A DNA stretch of 64,000 bases from RYN-230 sp963834515 (GCA_963834515.1 CAWICB010000001.1:372001-436000), one strand, 5' to 3'; shown: positions 46,108 through 55,361, counted from the first letter of the stretch. Notes: generated by a model from the letters alone, not told the origin. A program made the numbers and translations.

Positions 46108-48414
46108 GTGAGCGGGCTGCGCGCCCGGGTGCGGCGCTTCCTGCAGCAGCCCGGGTCGGCCAGCCTGGCCGGCTACCAGGCGCTGCTGCCGGACATCGCC
46201 GGCCGGGAAGCGGCGCTGCAAGGGCTGACCGACGCGGAGCTCACCGCCGCCGCCCGGCGCAGCACGGACGACGCCGGGATCTGCGCGGCCGGCCGGGAGG
46301 CGGCCCGCCGCGGGCTGGCCGAGCGGCCGTTCGACGTCCAGCTGCTCGGCACGCTGGCCCTGCTGTCCGGCCAGGTCGCCGAGATGGCCACCGGCGAGGG
46401 CAAGACGCTGTCCGGGGCGCTGGCCGCGGCCGGTTACGTGCGCCGCGGGCACCAGGTGCACGTGATGTCGGTCAACGACTACCTGGCCCGCCGGGACGCG
46501 GAGTGGATGCGCCCGGTCTACGACCTGCTCGGCGTGACGGTCAGCTGGATCGGCCAGGCCAGCCTGCCGGAGCAGCGGCGGCAGGCCTACGCGGCCGACG
46601 TCTGCTACGCGTCCGCCAACGAGATCGGCTTCGACGTGCTGCGGGACCGGCTGGCCGCCGCGCCGGCCGACCTGGTCACGGCCGGCCCGGACGTGCTGCT
46701 GGTCGACGAGGCCGACTCGGTGCTGGTCGACGAGGCGCTGATCCCGCTGGTGCTGGCGGGCGCGGTGGGTGGCACCGACCCGGTGGCGGACGTGGCCCAG
46801 ATCGCCGCCCGGCTGCTGCCCCGGCTGCATTACGAGGTGGACGACGAACGGCGCAACGTCTTCCTGACCGACGCGGGCGCCCGGCTGGCCGAGCAGGCGC
46901 TGGGCGGCATCAACCTGTACGCCGCGGCCAACCTGGACGTGCTGACCCGGCTCAACGTGGCGCTGCACGCCCAGGCGCTGCTCCAGCGGGACGTTGACTA
47001 CATCGTCCGGGACGGCCGGATCCAGCTGGTCAGCGCGTCCCGCGGCCGGGTCGCCCGGCGGCAGCGCTGGCCGGACGGGCTGCAGGCGGCGGTGGAGGCC
47101 AAGGAGGGGCTGCACGCCACCGAGAGCGGCGAGATCCTGGACAGCATCACCATCCAGGCCCTGGTCCGCCGCTACCCGTCGGTGTGCGGGATGACCGGCA
47201 CCGCGGTCGCCGTGGGCGAGCAGTTCCGTGAGTTCTACGGGCTGGAGGTCGCCGTCATCCCGCCGAACCGGCCGTGCATCCGGGACGACGAGCCGGACCG
47301 GCTGTACTCCACCGCCACCGAGAAGGAAGAGGCGGTGGTGCGGGCGGTGGACGAGGCCCACCGCACCGGCCGCCCGGTGCTGCTCGGCACGCTGGACGTC
47401 GCGGAGTCCGAGCGGCTGGGCGCCCGGCTGGTGCTGGCCGGGCTGCCCTGCGTGGTGCTGAACGCCAAGAACGACGCCGAGGAAGCCGCGATCGTGGCCG
47501 AGGCCGGGGCGGCGGGTGCGATCACCGTGTCCACCCAGATGGCCGGGCGGGGCACCGACATCCGGCTGGGCGGCACGTCCGGTGACCGCGGCCAGGTGGC
47601 CGCGCTGGGCGGGCTGCTGGTCGTCGGGATGGGCCGGCACGCCAGCAGCCGGCTGGACGACCAGCTGCGTGGCCGGTCCGGCCGCCAGGGTGACCCGGGC
47701 GGCTCGGTGTTCTTCCTCAGCCTGGACGATGAGCTGATCACCACGTGTGCGCCGGATGCGGCGCGGCCGGCCGGGGCCGCCGCGGACGGCCTGGTGTCGG
47801 ACGCCAAGGCGCACTGGGTGGTAGGCCACGCGCAGCGGGTGGCCGAGGGCACCGCGCTGCAGATCCACCGGGACACCTGGCGGTACAACGTGCTCATCGA
47901 GGACCAGCGGCGCGCCGTGCTGGAGCACCGCGACCAGGTGCTGCGCACCGGCGCCGCGCTCGACGAGCTTGAGGCGTCCAGCCCGGGGCGGGTCGCCGGG
48001 CTGCGCGCCGCGGGGGTGCCGGCGGACGTGCTGGCCGGGGCGGCCCGGCAAATCGGCCTGTACTGCCTGGATCAGGCGTGGTCGGAGCACCTGGCCCAGG
48101 CGGCCGGCCTGCGCGAGGGCATCCACCTGCGCGCGCTCGGGCACAGCGCGAACCCGTTCGGCGGGTCCCTCAACCCGGTCCAGGAGTTCAACCGGGAGCT
48201 GACCCAGCTGTTCAGCCGGTTCACCGCGGACGTCGGGGCGCGGACCGCGGCCGCCTTCCAGGCCGCGGAGATCACCCCGGCCGGGGCGGACCTGGCCGGG
48301 GCCGGCCTGAAACGGCCGAGCGCGACCTGGACCTACGTGGTCCAGGAGAACCCGTTCGGCACCGACTTCGGCCGGGCGGTCCAGGCCATCAGCCGGTTCC
48401 TGGGCCACCGCTGA
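46108..48414 (+). CDS. secA2: Accessory Sec translocase ATPase SecA2
   Basis: A 768-residue SecA-family ATPase, shorter than housekeeping SecA and lacking its zinc-binding C-terminus. It has Walker A region MATGEGKT, VNDYLA, LLVDEADSVLVDEALIPL (DEAD box), CGMTGTA, MAGRGTDI and RGRSGRQGDPG. This is the mycobacterial-type SecA2 pattern, which exports a small set of proteins. The start is a GTG at 46108. No SecY2 or accessory glycosylation genes lie nearby. It follows the methyltransferase by 60 bp on the same strand. Confidence 0.92.
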   Translation: MSGLRARVRRFLQQPGSASLAGYQALLPDIAGREAALQGLTDAELTAAARRSTDDAGICAAGREAARRGLAERPFDVQLLGTLALLSGQVAEMATGEGKTLSGALAAAGYVRRGHQVHVMSVNDYLARRDAEWMRPVYDLLGVTVSWIGQASLPEQRRQAYAADVCYASANEIGFDVLRDRLAAAPADLVTAGPDVLLVDEADSVLVDEALIPLVLAGAVGGTDPVADVAQIAARLLPRLHYEVDDERRNVFLTDAGARLAEQALGGINLYAAANLDVLTRLNVALHAQALLQRDVDYIVRDGRIQLVSASRGRVARRQRWPDGLQAAVEAKEGLHATESGEILDSITIQALVRRYPSVCGMTGTAVAVGEQFREFYGLEVAVIPPNRPCIRDDEPDRLYSTATEKEEAVVRAVDEAHRTGRPVLLGTLDVAESERLGARLVLAGLPCVVLNAKNDAEEAAIVAEAGAAGAITVSTQMAGRGTDIRLGGTSGDRGQVAALGGLLVVGMGRHASSRLDDQLRGRSGRQGDPGGSVFFLSLDDELITTCAPDAARPAGAAADGLVSDAKAHWVVGHAQRVAEGTALQIHRDTWRYNVLIEDQRRAVLEHRDQVLRTGAALDELEASSPGRVAGLRAAGVPADVLAGAARQIGLYCLDQAWSEHLAQAAGLREGIHLRALGHSANPFGGSLNPVQEFNRELTQLFSRFTADVGARTAAAFQAAEITPAGADLAGAGLKRPSATWTYVVQENPFGTDFGRAVQAISRFLGHR

Positions 48415-48437
48415 CGGCAGTGCTTATGCAAGAGTCC

Positions 48438-48539
48438 CGTTATTCAAATCAACTGTCACCGCTACCCGGCGTCTTAATCTGCACCGACCGCTCGTGCAGG
48501 CCCGCCGGGCCTGCACTCGCTAGCCGGTCTTGAATAACG
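48438..48539. terminator. Nested inverted repeats between secA2 and the decarboxylase
   Basis: An outer 10-bp pair CGTTATTCAA (48438-48447)/TTGAATAACG (48530-48539) encloses a perfect hairpin GTGCAGGCCC-GCC-GGGCCTGCAC (48494-48516). The right outer arm lies within the last codons of the convergent decarboxylase. The inner hairpin is a good bidirectional terminator candidate, though without a U-tract. Confidence 0.6.
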
Positions 48540-50028
48540 CTCCGGGGGCGGCCGCCCTGGCCCGGATGTCGCCGATCATGGCGTTGACGTCGGCGCCGGT
48601 CAGGCCGGGGTTGACGATGCAGGCGCGGAGCGCGAACCGGTCATCGACCTGGGTGCCGGCCAGGAACGCCCGGCCGCCGAGCTGGACGGCCCGCAGCACG
48701 GCCTGGTTATGCGCGTCCAGGGCCGGCCCGGACAAGCCCGCGGGCCGGTGCCGGAAGCACACCACGCTGAGCCCGCTGGCCAGCACCTCGAAGTCGGCGG
48801 AGCGGGCCAGCGCCCGGCGCAGCTGGGTGGCCCGGGCGAGGTCGCGCGAGATCAGCTCCCGGTAGCCGGACCGGCCGAGGTGGCGGAGCTGCAACCAGAC
48901 CTTGAGTGCGCGGAACGGGCGGGTCTGCTCCAGCCCGTACTCGGCGAACCACGGCGGCCCGCCCGGGCCGTCCGGGTCCCCGTCGGTGCGCAGGTACGGC
49001 GGCACCAGGCTGAACGTGTCCCGCGCGGCGGCACCGCGGCGGACCAGCAGTAGGCCGGCGTCCACCGGGGCGTACAGCCACTTATGCGCGTTCGACCGCG
49101 ACGCTGTCCGCCCGGGCCAGCGCGGCGCGGGCGGCCGCGTACCCCGGCAGCAGCAGGATGGGCGGCCCGCCGTACGCGGCGTCCACGTGCAGCCACAGGC
49201 CATGCCGGGCGCACACGGCGGCGATGTCGCCGAGCGGGTCCACCGCCCCGGTGTTCACCGTCCCGGCGGTGGCCACCACGGCTACGGCGATATTCCCGGC
49301 GGCCAGGTCGGCGTGAGCCAGCCGGTCCAGGTCGGCGGGCCGCATCCGCCGCCGGCTGTCCGAGGGCACGACGCGGATGTGCGCCGAGCCGATGCCGAGC
49401 AGCTCGGCTGCCTTGGCCACGCAGCTGTGCGTCTCGGTGCCCGCGTACAGCACGAAGCGGCCCGCGCCTGCCTGCACCCCGTCGGCCCGGTCGTCCAGGC
49501 CAGCCCGGCCCGCGGCCCGGTGCCGGGCCACCGCGAGCGCGGTCAGCGTGGCCGCCGACCCTCCGCTGACCAGCTGGCCGGAGTAACCCGCGGGCCAGCC
49601 AAGCAGCCCGGCGAACCAGCGGACGACCTGGTGTTCCAGGTGGACGGCGGCGTGGTTGCCACCGGCCACGCTGGGGTTCATCGCGGCGGCCAGGGCTTCG
49701 GCCAGCACGCCCAGCGGGTGCGGCGGCGAGTTGACCCAGGCCGCGAACCGCGGGTGGCCGTTGCCCAACGGGTAGGGCGCGATGTGCGCCGCGAACTCGG
49801 CTAGCAGCGCGTCCGCCGCCTCGCCCGGCCCGGGCCACGGTGCCTGGCGCCAGGCCCGGGCCAGGTCGTGGGGCGGCGGCTGGTAGACCGGGCCGTCCGG
49901 CAGGCTGGTCAGGTAGTCGGCCACCAGGCCGGCCACCTGGTGGCTGACCCGGCGGATCTCCGCGGCCGGCCAGCCGAAGGCTGGCGCCCCGGCCCGGGGT
50001 CCCGGCCGGCCGCGGGCCCCGTGCTCAC
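48520..50028 (-). pseudogene. PLP-dependent group II amino-acid decarboxylase, frameshifted
   Basis: The protein resembles aromatic-amino-acid/glutamate decarboxylases: NGHPRFAAWVNS, GGSAATLTALAVAR, AGTETHSCVAKAA, LWLHVDAAYGG. At about 49086-49090 one extra G in GTCGAACGCG breaks the frame directly before the PLP-lysine motif AHKWLY. The next frame then continues to a normal C-terminus. The GTG at 50028 overlaps the helD stop as GTGA, but a second indel is needed to connect it with the conserved PAAEIRRVSHQV helix; otherwise the start is the GTG at 49936. Catalysis is impossible unless the indel is an artefact. Confidence 0.75.
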
Positions 50029-52364
50029 TGCGGTTCGAGTCGGTGCAGTACCCCGGGCAGCGGGCCGGGATGCAGCACGCCCAGCCGCTGGGTGGCCCTG
50101 GTCAGCGCCACGTACAGCTCGCTCAGGCCGTGCTCCGGTGCATCGGCCAGGATCTGCGCCGGGTCGGCGATCAGCACCGAGTCGAACTCCAGCCCCTTGG
50201 CCTGGCTGACCGTCAGCACGACCACCATGTCGTCCAGGTCCGGGCCGTCGGCGCCGCTGCCGTCCAGCGGGCCGCTGCCGACCGCGTCGTTGATCTCGTC
50301 GACCAGCGTGGCCGGGGCGATCACGGCCACGTTCCCGCCCGCCACCGCCGCGGTCTCGGCCGACACCGCGGCGGCCACCGCCGTGGCCAGGTCACCGGCC
50401 GGCACCTCGCGGTGCCACGGCACCGTGCCGGTCTCCCGCACCGACGTCGGGATCTCCAGCTTGTCGTCGATCTCAGACAGCACGTCGGCGGCCACGGCCA
50501 TGATCTCGGCCGGGGTCCGGTAGTTGATGGTCAGCCGGTCCAGCCGCCACCGGGTGCCCAGGTGCGGGGCCAGCACCCGCTCCCAGGACGAGGTGCTGGA
50601 CAGGCTGGTGGCCTGGGCGATATCCCCGGCGATGGTCATCGACCGGTTGGGGCAGCGGCGCATCAGCATCCGCCAGGCCATCTCGGACAGCTCCTGCGCC
50701 TCGTCCACCACGATGTGCCCGAACGCCCAGGTCCGGTCGGCGGCGGCCCGCTCCGCGGTGGTCAGGTAGCTCAGTTCCTCATGCCGCCCGGCCAGCCGGT
50801 CGGCGTTGATCAGGTCGTAGGCCATCAGGATTTCCGGGTCGTCTTCCAGGTCGCGGGAGACGATGTCCAGCACCCCCTGGGCGTACGCGATCTCCCGCTC
50901 GCGTTCCCGCCTGGCCCGGCGCCGCGCGGCCCGGTCGTCCTCGCCGAGCAGCTCCGCCGCCTCGTCCAGCAGCGGCACGTCAGCCGGGGTCCACCCGCCG
51001 TCCGGGTCGCGGCTCAGCAGCGCGCGTTCCTCCCTGGTCAGCCGGGGCGCGGCGGCGGCCATCCGGCGGGGCGAGTCGAACAGGTCGTCGAGCAGCTGCT
51101 GCGGCGTCAGCACCGGCCACAGCCGGGTGATCGCGGCCCGGACCCGGGCGTCCTGGCGCAGTTCGGCCCGGATGTCCTCGGTGTCGGCGGGGCCCAGCAC
51201 GCTGCTGTCCACGGCCGGCGCTTCTTCGCCGAGGATCTCGGCCACCAGCTGGTCGGTCTCCCGCAGCCCGGCGGTGAACTTGCGGGTGACCTGCTGGACC
51301 AGGGCGTCCAGGATCTCCTGGACGAAGATCGGCCGGGCCTGGTTGTGCGGCCGGCGGGACCGCCGGGCCCGTTCCCGGGCGCGCTGCACGGCCTTCCGGT
51401 CCAGCCGCAGGATCTCCCGCTCGAACGGGATCTGCACCGGCTCGTCGGGCAGTTCCTGCCGGTTCCGGACCGCCGTGGCCAGCACCGTCGCCATCTCCTG
51501 GCGCCCCTTGATCTCGGCCACCTGGGGTGTTTCGGGCCGCCGGGCGCTGATCCCCGGGTAGAGGCCGGCGATGGTGGACATCACCACGCCGGTCTCGCCC
51601 AGCGATGGCAGGACGTGCCTGATGTACTGCAGGAACGTCCGGTTCGGCCCGACGATCAGCACGCCACGCCGGGACAGCTGCTCGCGGTAGGTGTACAGCA
51701 GGTAGGCGGCCCGGTGCAGGGCCACCGCGGTCTTGCCGGTGCCGGGCGCGCCCTGCACCACGGTCACCCCGTTGTGCGGCGAGCGGATGATCATGTCCTG
51801 CTCAGCCTGGATGGTCTCCACGATGTCGGTCATCCGGCCGGTCCGGGTGGCCGACAGCGCCGCGATCAGCGCCGCTTCCCCGGTCAGCCCGGCGTGGCCG
51901 GCCTGCCCGTCCGGGACCGCGCCGTCGCCGTAGTCGAGCACCTCGTCGTCCACCCCGGTCACCGTGCGCTGCCGGGTCCGGATGTGACGGCGGCGCAGCA
52001 CGCCCTCCGGGGAAAAGGCGGTCGCGATGTAGAACGGGCGCGCCGCGGGTGCCCGCCAGTCCACCAGCAGGGCCTGGTAATCGTCGGTGTCGTCGAGAAT
52101 GCCGATCCGGCCTATATAACGGCGGTCACCTTCGGACAGATCCAGCCGGCCAAAGCACAGCCCGTTTTCCGCTGCGTCGAGCTGGGTGATCCGCCGCGAG
52201 TACATCTCCACGAAAGCATCGCGCTCTGACCTGGCCGCAGGCGTGCCCCCGGTATCCAGCAGCACCTCGGACAGCCGGCCGGACGCCCGGTCGCGGAGGT
52301 CGTCTAGCCGGCCATAGAGCATAGAGATGTAGCCCTGCTCATGGCCGGCATCTCCGTTTGACAA
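50025..52364 (-). CDS. helD: HelD/HelR-like RNA polymerase-recycling motor ATPase
   Basis: A 779-residue superfamily 1 ATPase. HelD proteins enter RNA polymerase channels and release stalled or drug-bound complexes; the actinobacterial HelR form is linked to rifamycin tolerance. Residues of about 1-80 form the helical arm, then Walker A GAPGTGKT (about residue 211), VVDEAQELS (Walker B), GDIAQATS, NYRTP and LYVALTRA. The TTG at 52364 follows GGGAGG and was chosen as start; the first in-frame ATG is 14 codons later. No rifamycin-associated element was recognised upstream. Its first bases overlap a promoter running the other way. Confidence 0.88.
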   Translation of the reverse strand: MSNGDAGHEQGYISMLYGRLDDLRDRASGRLSEVLLDTGGTPAARSERDAFVEMYSRRITQLDAAENGLCFGRLDLSEGDRRYIGRIGILDDTDDYQALLVDWRAPAARPFYIATAFSPEGVLRRRHIRTRQRTVTGVDDEVLDYGDGAVPDGQAGHAGLTGEAALIAALSATRTGRMTDIVETIQAEQDMIIRSPHNGVTVVQGAPGTGKTAVALHRAAYLLYTYREQLSRRGVLIVGPNRTFLQYIRHVLPSLGETGVVMSTIAGLYPGISARRPETPQVAEIKGRQEMATVLATAVRNRQELPDEPVQIPFEREILRLDRKAVQRARERARRSRRPHNQARPIFVQEILDALVQQVTRKFTAGLRETDQLVAEILGEEAPAVDSSVLGPADTEDIRAELRQDARVRAAITRLWPVLTPQQLLDDLFDSPRRMAAAAPRLTREERALLSRDPDGGWTPADVPLLDEAAELLGEDDRAARRRARREREREIAYAQGVLDIVSRDLEDDPEILMAYDLINADRLAGRHEELSYLTTAERAAADRTWAFGHIVVDEAQELSEMAWRMLMRRCPNRSMTIAGDIAQATSLSSTSSWERVLAPHLGTRWRLDRLTINYRTPAEIMAVAADVLSEIDDKLEIPTSVRETGTVPWHREVPAGDLATAVAAAVSAETAAVAGGNVAVIAPATLVDEINDAVGSGPLDGSGADGPDLDDMVVVLTVSQAKGLEFDSVLIADPAQILADAPEHGLSELYVALTRATQRLGVLHPGPLPGVLHRLEPQ

Positions 52365-52386
52365 GCGGCCTCCCTTTCTTTATAAT
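52358..52386 (+). promoter_or_regulatory. Perfect sigma70-type consensus promoter TTGACA-N17-TATAAT
   Basis: TTGACA occupies 52358-52363 and TATAAT 52381-52386, separated by exactly 17 bases. Both hexamers match the housekeeping consensus without change, which is striking in DNA this GC-rich. It points towards dinB and overlaps the helD start codon and ribosome site on the other strand. Confidence 0.8.
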
Positions 52387-52392
52387 GCGCCA

Positions 52393-52460
52393 TATTCTTG
52401 CTGCGTAGGCCGCATTGTTTAAACCGTCTAGGACAGAACTCTAGGCGGTTTTCTTTTCTT
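52393..52460 (+). ncRNA. Predicted short attenuated leader or small RNA
   Basis: Transcription from the consensus promoter would start near 52393 and meet an intrinsic terminator ending about 52458, giving a roughly 65-nt RNA. No open reading frame with a ribosome site is visible in it. It is complementary to the likely 5' untranslated region of helD if helD transcription starts upstream of it. Its existence is inferred from sequence signals only. Confidence 0.4.
52421..52460 (+). terminator. Intrinsic terminator (attenuator) between helD and dinB
   Basis: AAACCGTCTAG (52421-52431) pairs with CTAGGCGGTTT (52441-52451), eleven pairs with one G-U, around a nine-base loop. The sequence TCTTTTCTT follows directly, giving a U-rich tract. 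It lies 55 bp before the dinB start on the same strand, so read-through would be needed to express dinB from the promoter upstream. Confidence 0.75.
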
Positions 52461-52514
52461 CCCGTACCGGCGGCCCCGGCATGACTCCTGGTGCCGCTGG
52501 GGAGGCCATCGGGC

Positions 52515-53561
52515 GTGAGGAACGGGGACGGGAACGAGGCGGCCAGGCCCTGGGTGCTGCACGTCGACCTGGACCAGTTCATCGCGGCCGTCGAGGTACT
52601 GCGCCACCCCGAGCTGCGCGGCCGCCCGGTGGTGGTCGGCGGGGACGGGGACCCGGCCAAGCGGGGCGTGGTCAGCACCGCGTCGTATGAGGCCCGCCAG
52701 CACGGGGTGCATTCCGGCCTGCCGCTGCGGACGGCCGCCCGGCGCTGCCCGGACTGCGTGTTCCTGCCCGTGGACAAGGAGGCCTACGAGGCGGCCTCGG
52801 CCGTGGTGATGGCGATCCTCCGGGACACCGGGTGGACGACCGAGGTGCTGGGCTGGGACGAGGCGTTCCTGGCCGTGCCGGCGGCCGACCCGGAGCAGGT
52901 GGCCCGGGACATCGCGGCCCGGATCCACGCCGGGACCGGGCTGCACGCCTCGGTCGGCATCGGCCAGAACAAACTGCAGGCCAAGCTGGCCACCGGGTTC
53001 GGCAAGCCGCGCGGGGTGTTCCGGCTGACCAGCCAGACCTGGTTCGACGTGCTGGGCGGCCGGCCCACCGACGCGCTGTGGGGGATCGGGGCCAAGACCG
53101 CACGGCGGCTGGCCGGGCTCGGCATCGGCACGGTGCGCGAGCTGGCCGCCGCCGACCCGGCCGTGCTGGCCGCCGAGTTCGGCCCGGCGGCCGGGCCGTG
53201 GCTGATCCTGGTCGCCCGGGGCATCTCGCACTCCCCGGTGTCCAGCGACCCGTACCTGGCCCGGTCCCGCGGCCGGGAGGTCACCTACCAGCAGGACATC
53301 GCGGACTGGGCCGAAGTGCGCGCCGAGGTGACCCGGCTGGCGCACGTGGTGGCCGGGGACGTCGCCGAGGAGGGCCGGCCCGCGGTCCGGGTGGTGGTCA
53401 AGGTGCGCTACGCCCCGTTCCAGACCGGCACCCATGCCCGCACGCTGGGCGGCCCGACCGCGGACCCGGCCGCCATCGAGCGGGCCGCGCTGGAGGCGCT
53501 GGACCGGTTCACCCGGCGGCGGCCGGTCCGGCTGCTCGGCGTGCGGGCCGAGTTCGACTGA
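52515..53561 (+). CDS. dinB: Y-family DNA polymerase IV
   Basis: A 348-residue translesion polymerase. It has the first metal site HVDLDQF, the second acidic site GWDEAFL (where many homologues have SIDEAYL), and the thumb/helix-hairpin region IGAKTARRLAGLGI. The little-finger domain ends with RRPVRLLGVRAEF. Both carboxylate clusters are present, so activity is expected. The GTG at 52515 was chosen because GGAGG lies upstream and the domain starts about 15 residues later; an in-frame GTG at 52491 is possible. It may be controlled by the attenuator in front of it. Confidence 0.9.
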   Translation: MRNGDGNEAARPWVLHVDLDQFIAAVEVLRHPELRGRPVVVGGDGDPAKRGVVSTASYEARQHGVHSGLPLRTAARRCPDCVFLPVDKEAYEAASAVVMAILRDTGWTTEVLGWDEAFLAVPAADPEQVARDIAARIHAGTGLHASVGIGQNKLQAKLATGFGKPRGVFRLTSQTWFDVLGGRPTDALWGIGAKTARRLAGLGIGTVRELAAADPAVLAAEFGPAAGPWLILVARGISHSPVSSDPYLARSRGREVTYQQDIADWAEVRAEVTRLAHVVAGDVAEEGRPAVRVVVKVRYAPFQTGTHARTLGGPTADPAAIERAALEALDRFTRRRPVRLLGVRAEFD

Positions 53562-53570
53562 CCCGGCTGG

Positions 53571-54086
53571 TCAGAGCTTGCCCTGGCTCCGCGCGGCCAG
53601 GATGATCTGGGTCACCTCGTACCGGGTCAGCCCGAGCTTGCGGGCGATCTCGTCCGGGCGCAGCCCCTGCTGGTTGTAGAGCACAGCCAGCCTGCGCTGC
53701 GACGGGGTGCCGGGCACCCGCGGCCCGGCCGGGCGGGCCGGGGCCGCGCGCCGCGGCGGGGCGGCCCGGTCCGGCCCAGGCTGGGCCGCGGCCGGCTTCG
53801 CGTCCGCTGGCTTGGCTGGCCGGGCCGGGGCCGGGGCCGGCGCGGTGCGGCCGAACGTGCCGCGGCGCTGGTCGTGGTACTTACCCTCGGCCAGGTCCGT
53901 CTTGGTCTCGTCGTCGAGCAGCAGGTACTGCTCGGCCGACTTGTTCACCCCCACGGCCACCATGGTCAGGCCCTTGAGGTTCTTCGCCTGGCACTCCGGC
54001 GACATGCAGTAGTTGTATTTCCTGGCCCGCTCGGGATGCAGTTCCGTCCCGCAGGTCACGCATTTCGCAATGTTCTTCTCAGTCAT
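53571..54086 (-). CDS. Hypothetical zinc-finger/helix-turn-helix protein
   Basis: A 171-residue protein in three parts. A CxxC...CxxxxC cluster (CVTCGTELHPERARKYNYC then C five residues on, about 9-33) probably binds zinc. The middle is a Pro/Ala-rich disordered linker (about 85-125). The C-terminus is a helix-turn-helix (LRPDEIARKLGLTRYEVTQIILAARSQGK), also found at the ends of unrelated actinobacterial regulators. I know no named family. The ATG at 54086 gives MTEKNIAKCVTC. It is convergent with dinB (9 bp between stop codons). Confidence 0.75.
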   Translation of the reverse strand: MTEKNIAKCVTCGTELHPERARKYNYCMSPECQAKNLKGLTMVAVGVNKSAEQYLLLDDETKTDLAEGKYHDQRRGTFGRTAPAPAPARPAKPADAKPAAAQPGPDRAAPPRRAAPARPAGPRVPGTPSQRRLAVLYNQQGLRPDEIARKLGLTRYEVTQIILAARSQGKL

Positions 54087-54152
54087 GACTTCAGCAGCTA
54101 AAACACCACCGCCCGCGGTCCTGTTCCACCGCGCCGGAGTACCGTATCCGCC

Positions 54153-54542
54153 GTGACGGACGACAGCCTGCTGCGGCTCATGCCGTTCGCGGCCACGCTC
54201 GGTGTCGAACTGGACGCCGCCGACGCGACCGAGGTCCGCGGCCACCTGGCCTGGGCGGAGCGGCTGTGCACGGCGGGCGGGCTGCTGCACGGCGGGGTGC
54301 TGATGGCGCTGGCCGACAGCCTGGGCGGGGTCTGCGCCCAGCTGAACCTGCCGCCCGGCGCGCGCACCGCGACCATCAGTTCGGCCACGGTGTTCCTGCG
54401 CAGCGTGCGGGACGGGGTGGTCACCGGGGTGACCCGGCCGCTGCACACCGGGCGGGCCGTGATCGTGGTGCAGACCGACCTGGCCGATTCGGCCGGCCGG
54501 ATGGCCGCCCAGGTAACTCAGACGCAGGCCGTGCTCCGGTAG
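54153..54542 (+). CDS. PaaI-type thioesterase (hotdog fold)
   Basis: A 129-residue single hotdog domain. The motif GGLLHGGVLMALADSLGG holds the His/Gly turn and the acidic catalytic residue typical of PaaI-like acyl-CoA thioesterases. VQTDLAD and a C-terminal AQVTQTQAVL complete the strands. It hydrolyses an unknown acyl-CoA. The start is the GTG at 54153, with MTDDSLLRLMPFAATLG as the first residues. Confidence 0.88.
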   Translation: MTDDSLLRLMPFAATLGVELDAADATEVRGHLAWAERLCTAGGLLHGGVLMALADSLGGVCAQLNLPPGARTATISSATVFLRSVRDGVVTGVTRPLHTGRAVIVVQTDLADSAGRMAAQVTQTQAVLR

Positions 54543-54563
54543 CACTTCGTGGCGTTAGGCAAA

Positions 54564-55361
54564 TTATTTCGCGTCGGTTTTCTCGGCCCGCCGGACCGGG
54601 TGCGCATCCGCCCGCTCCTGCAGGCCGGACACGAAATCCTCGAAGCGCACCCGGATCCGCACCACCGGCTGGCGGAACCGCCGTTCCCGGCGCGCGGCGC
54701 GGGCCCGCTTGCGTGGCTTGTTGTGGTACCGCCAGCGGGCCCACGGCGAGCCGGGCCGGGCCAGCCGGATCGCGCCCACGATGAGCAGCGGGAACAGGAA
54801 CAGGCCGAACAGCCCGGTCCAGATCTTGCCCTTGAGCAGCGTGACCGCGGCCAGGCCGAACGTGAACAGCACGCTGATGACCAGGCCAATGACCGCTTCT
54901 GCGGTGCCCATGCTCCGGTTGGTGGGGCTGGGCACGACCGACGGGACGACGCCGAGCAGCAGCAGCACGGTGATGCCGCCCGCCACGAACACCGCTTCCA
55001 CCGACAGCCGGCCGTCACTGCTCCAGTACACGTCCTTGAGATGCAGGATCAGCGCGAACTCGTCGAGGACCAGCGCGGCCCCCAGCCCGAACAGGGCGGC
55101 CGCGCCGGCCCGCCAGTTCAGCGACCCGCCCGGCGCCACGATGCCGGTCACGCCGCCGACCAGCATGAACACCACGCCGAACACCATGTGGTGCACATGC
55201 AGGGTGCCGGGGGTGACGTTGCCCGGCCACCAGCGGACCTTGGCCCGGATCATCCGGACGGACAGCCGGATGAACCCGAAGCCAGCCACGAACGCGACAA
55301 AGAAGCAGAACAGCGGCAGCCGCCCCGTCTGCACAATGTTCGTGGAGAACCAGCTGGACAT
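54564..55361 (-). CDS. Hypothetical integral membrane protein with HVHH motif
   Basis: A 265-residue protein with about six or seven hydrophobic helices, then a basic cytoplasmic tail (RARAARRERRFRQP) of about 60 residues. The segment TLHVHHMVFG between helices one and two is His-rich and could bind metal or heme. LVLDEFALILHLKDVYW is a second conserved-looking stretch. I recall similar uncharacterised actinobacterial membrane proteins but no function. The ATG at 55361 was chosen over a GTG one codon earlier. Confidence 0.78.
   Translation of the reverse strand: MSSWFSTNIVQTGRLPLFCFFVAFVAGFGFIRLSVRMIRAKVRWWPGNVTPGTLHVHHMVFGVVFMLVGGVTGIVAPGGSLNWRAGAAALFGLGAALVLDEFALILHLKDVYWSSDGRLSVEAVFVAGGITVLLLLGVVPSVVPSPTNRSMGTAEAVIGLVISVLFTFGLAAVTLLKGKIWTGLFGLFLFPLLIVGAIRLARPGSPWARWRYHNKPRKRARAARRERRFRQPVVRIRVRFEDFVSGLQERADAHPVRRAEKTDAK

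Noticed and set aside
45553..48408. Open frame of 951 codons antisense to secA2 and the methyltransferase
   Set aside because: Same composition artefact; both plus-strand genes carry full sets of family motifs.
52365..52500. Rifamycin-associated element upstream of helD
   Set aside because: I looked for a GC-rich inverted 19-bp element of that type and did not find one; the inverted repeat present is AT-flanked and has a terminator-like U-tract.
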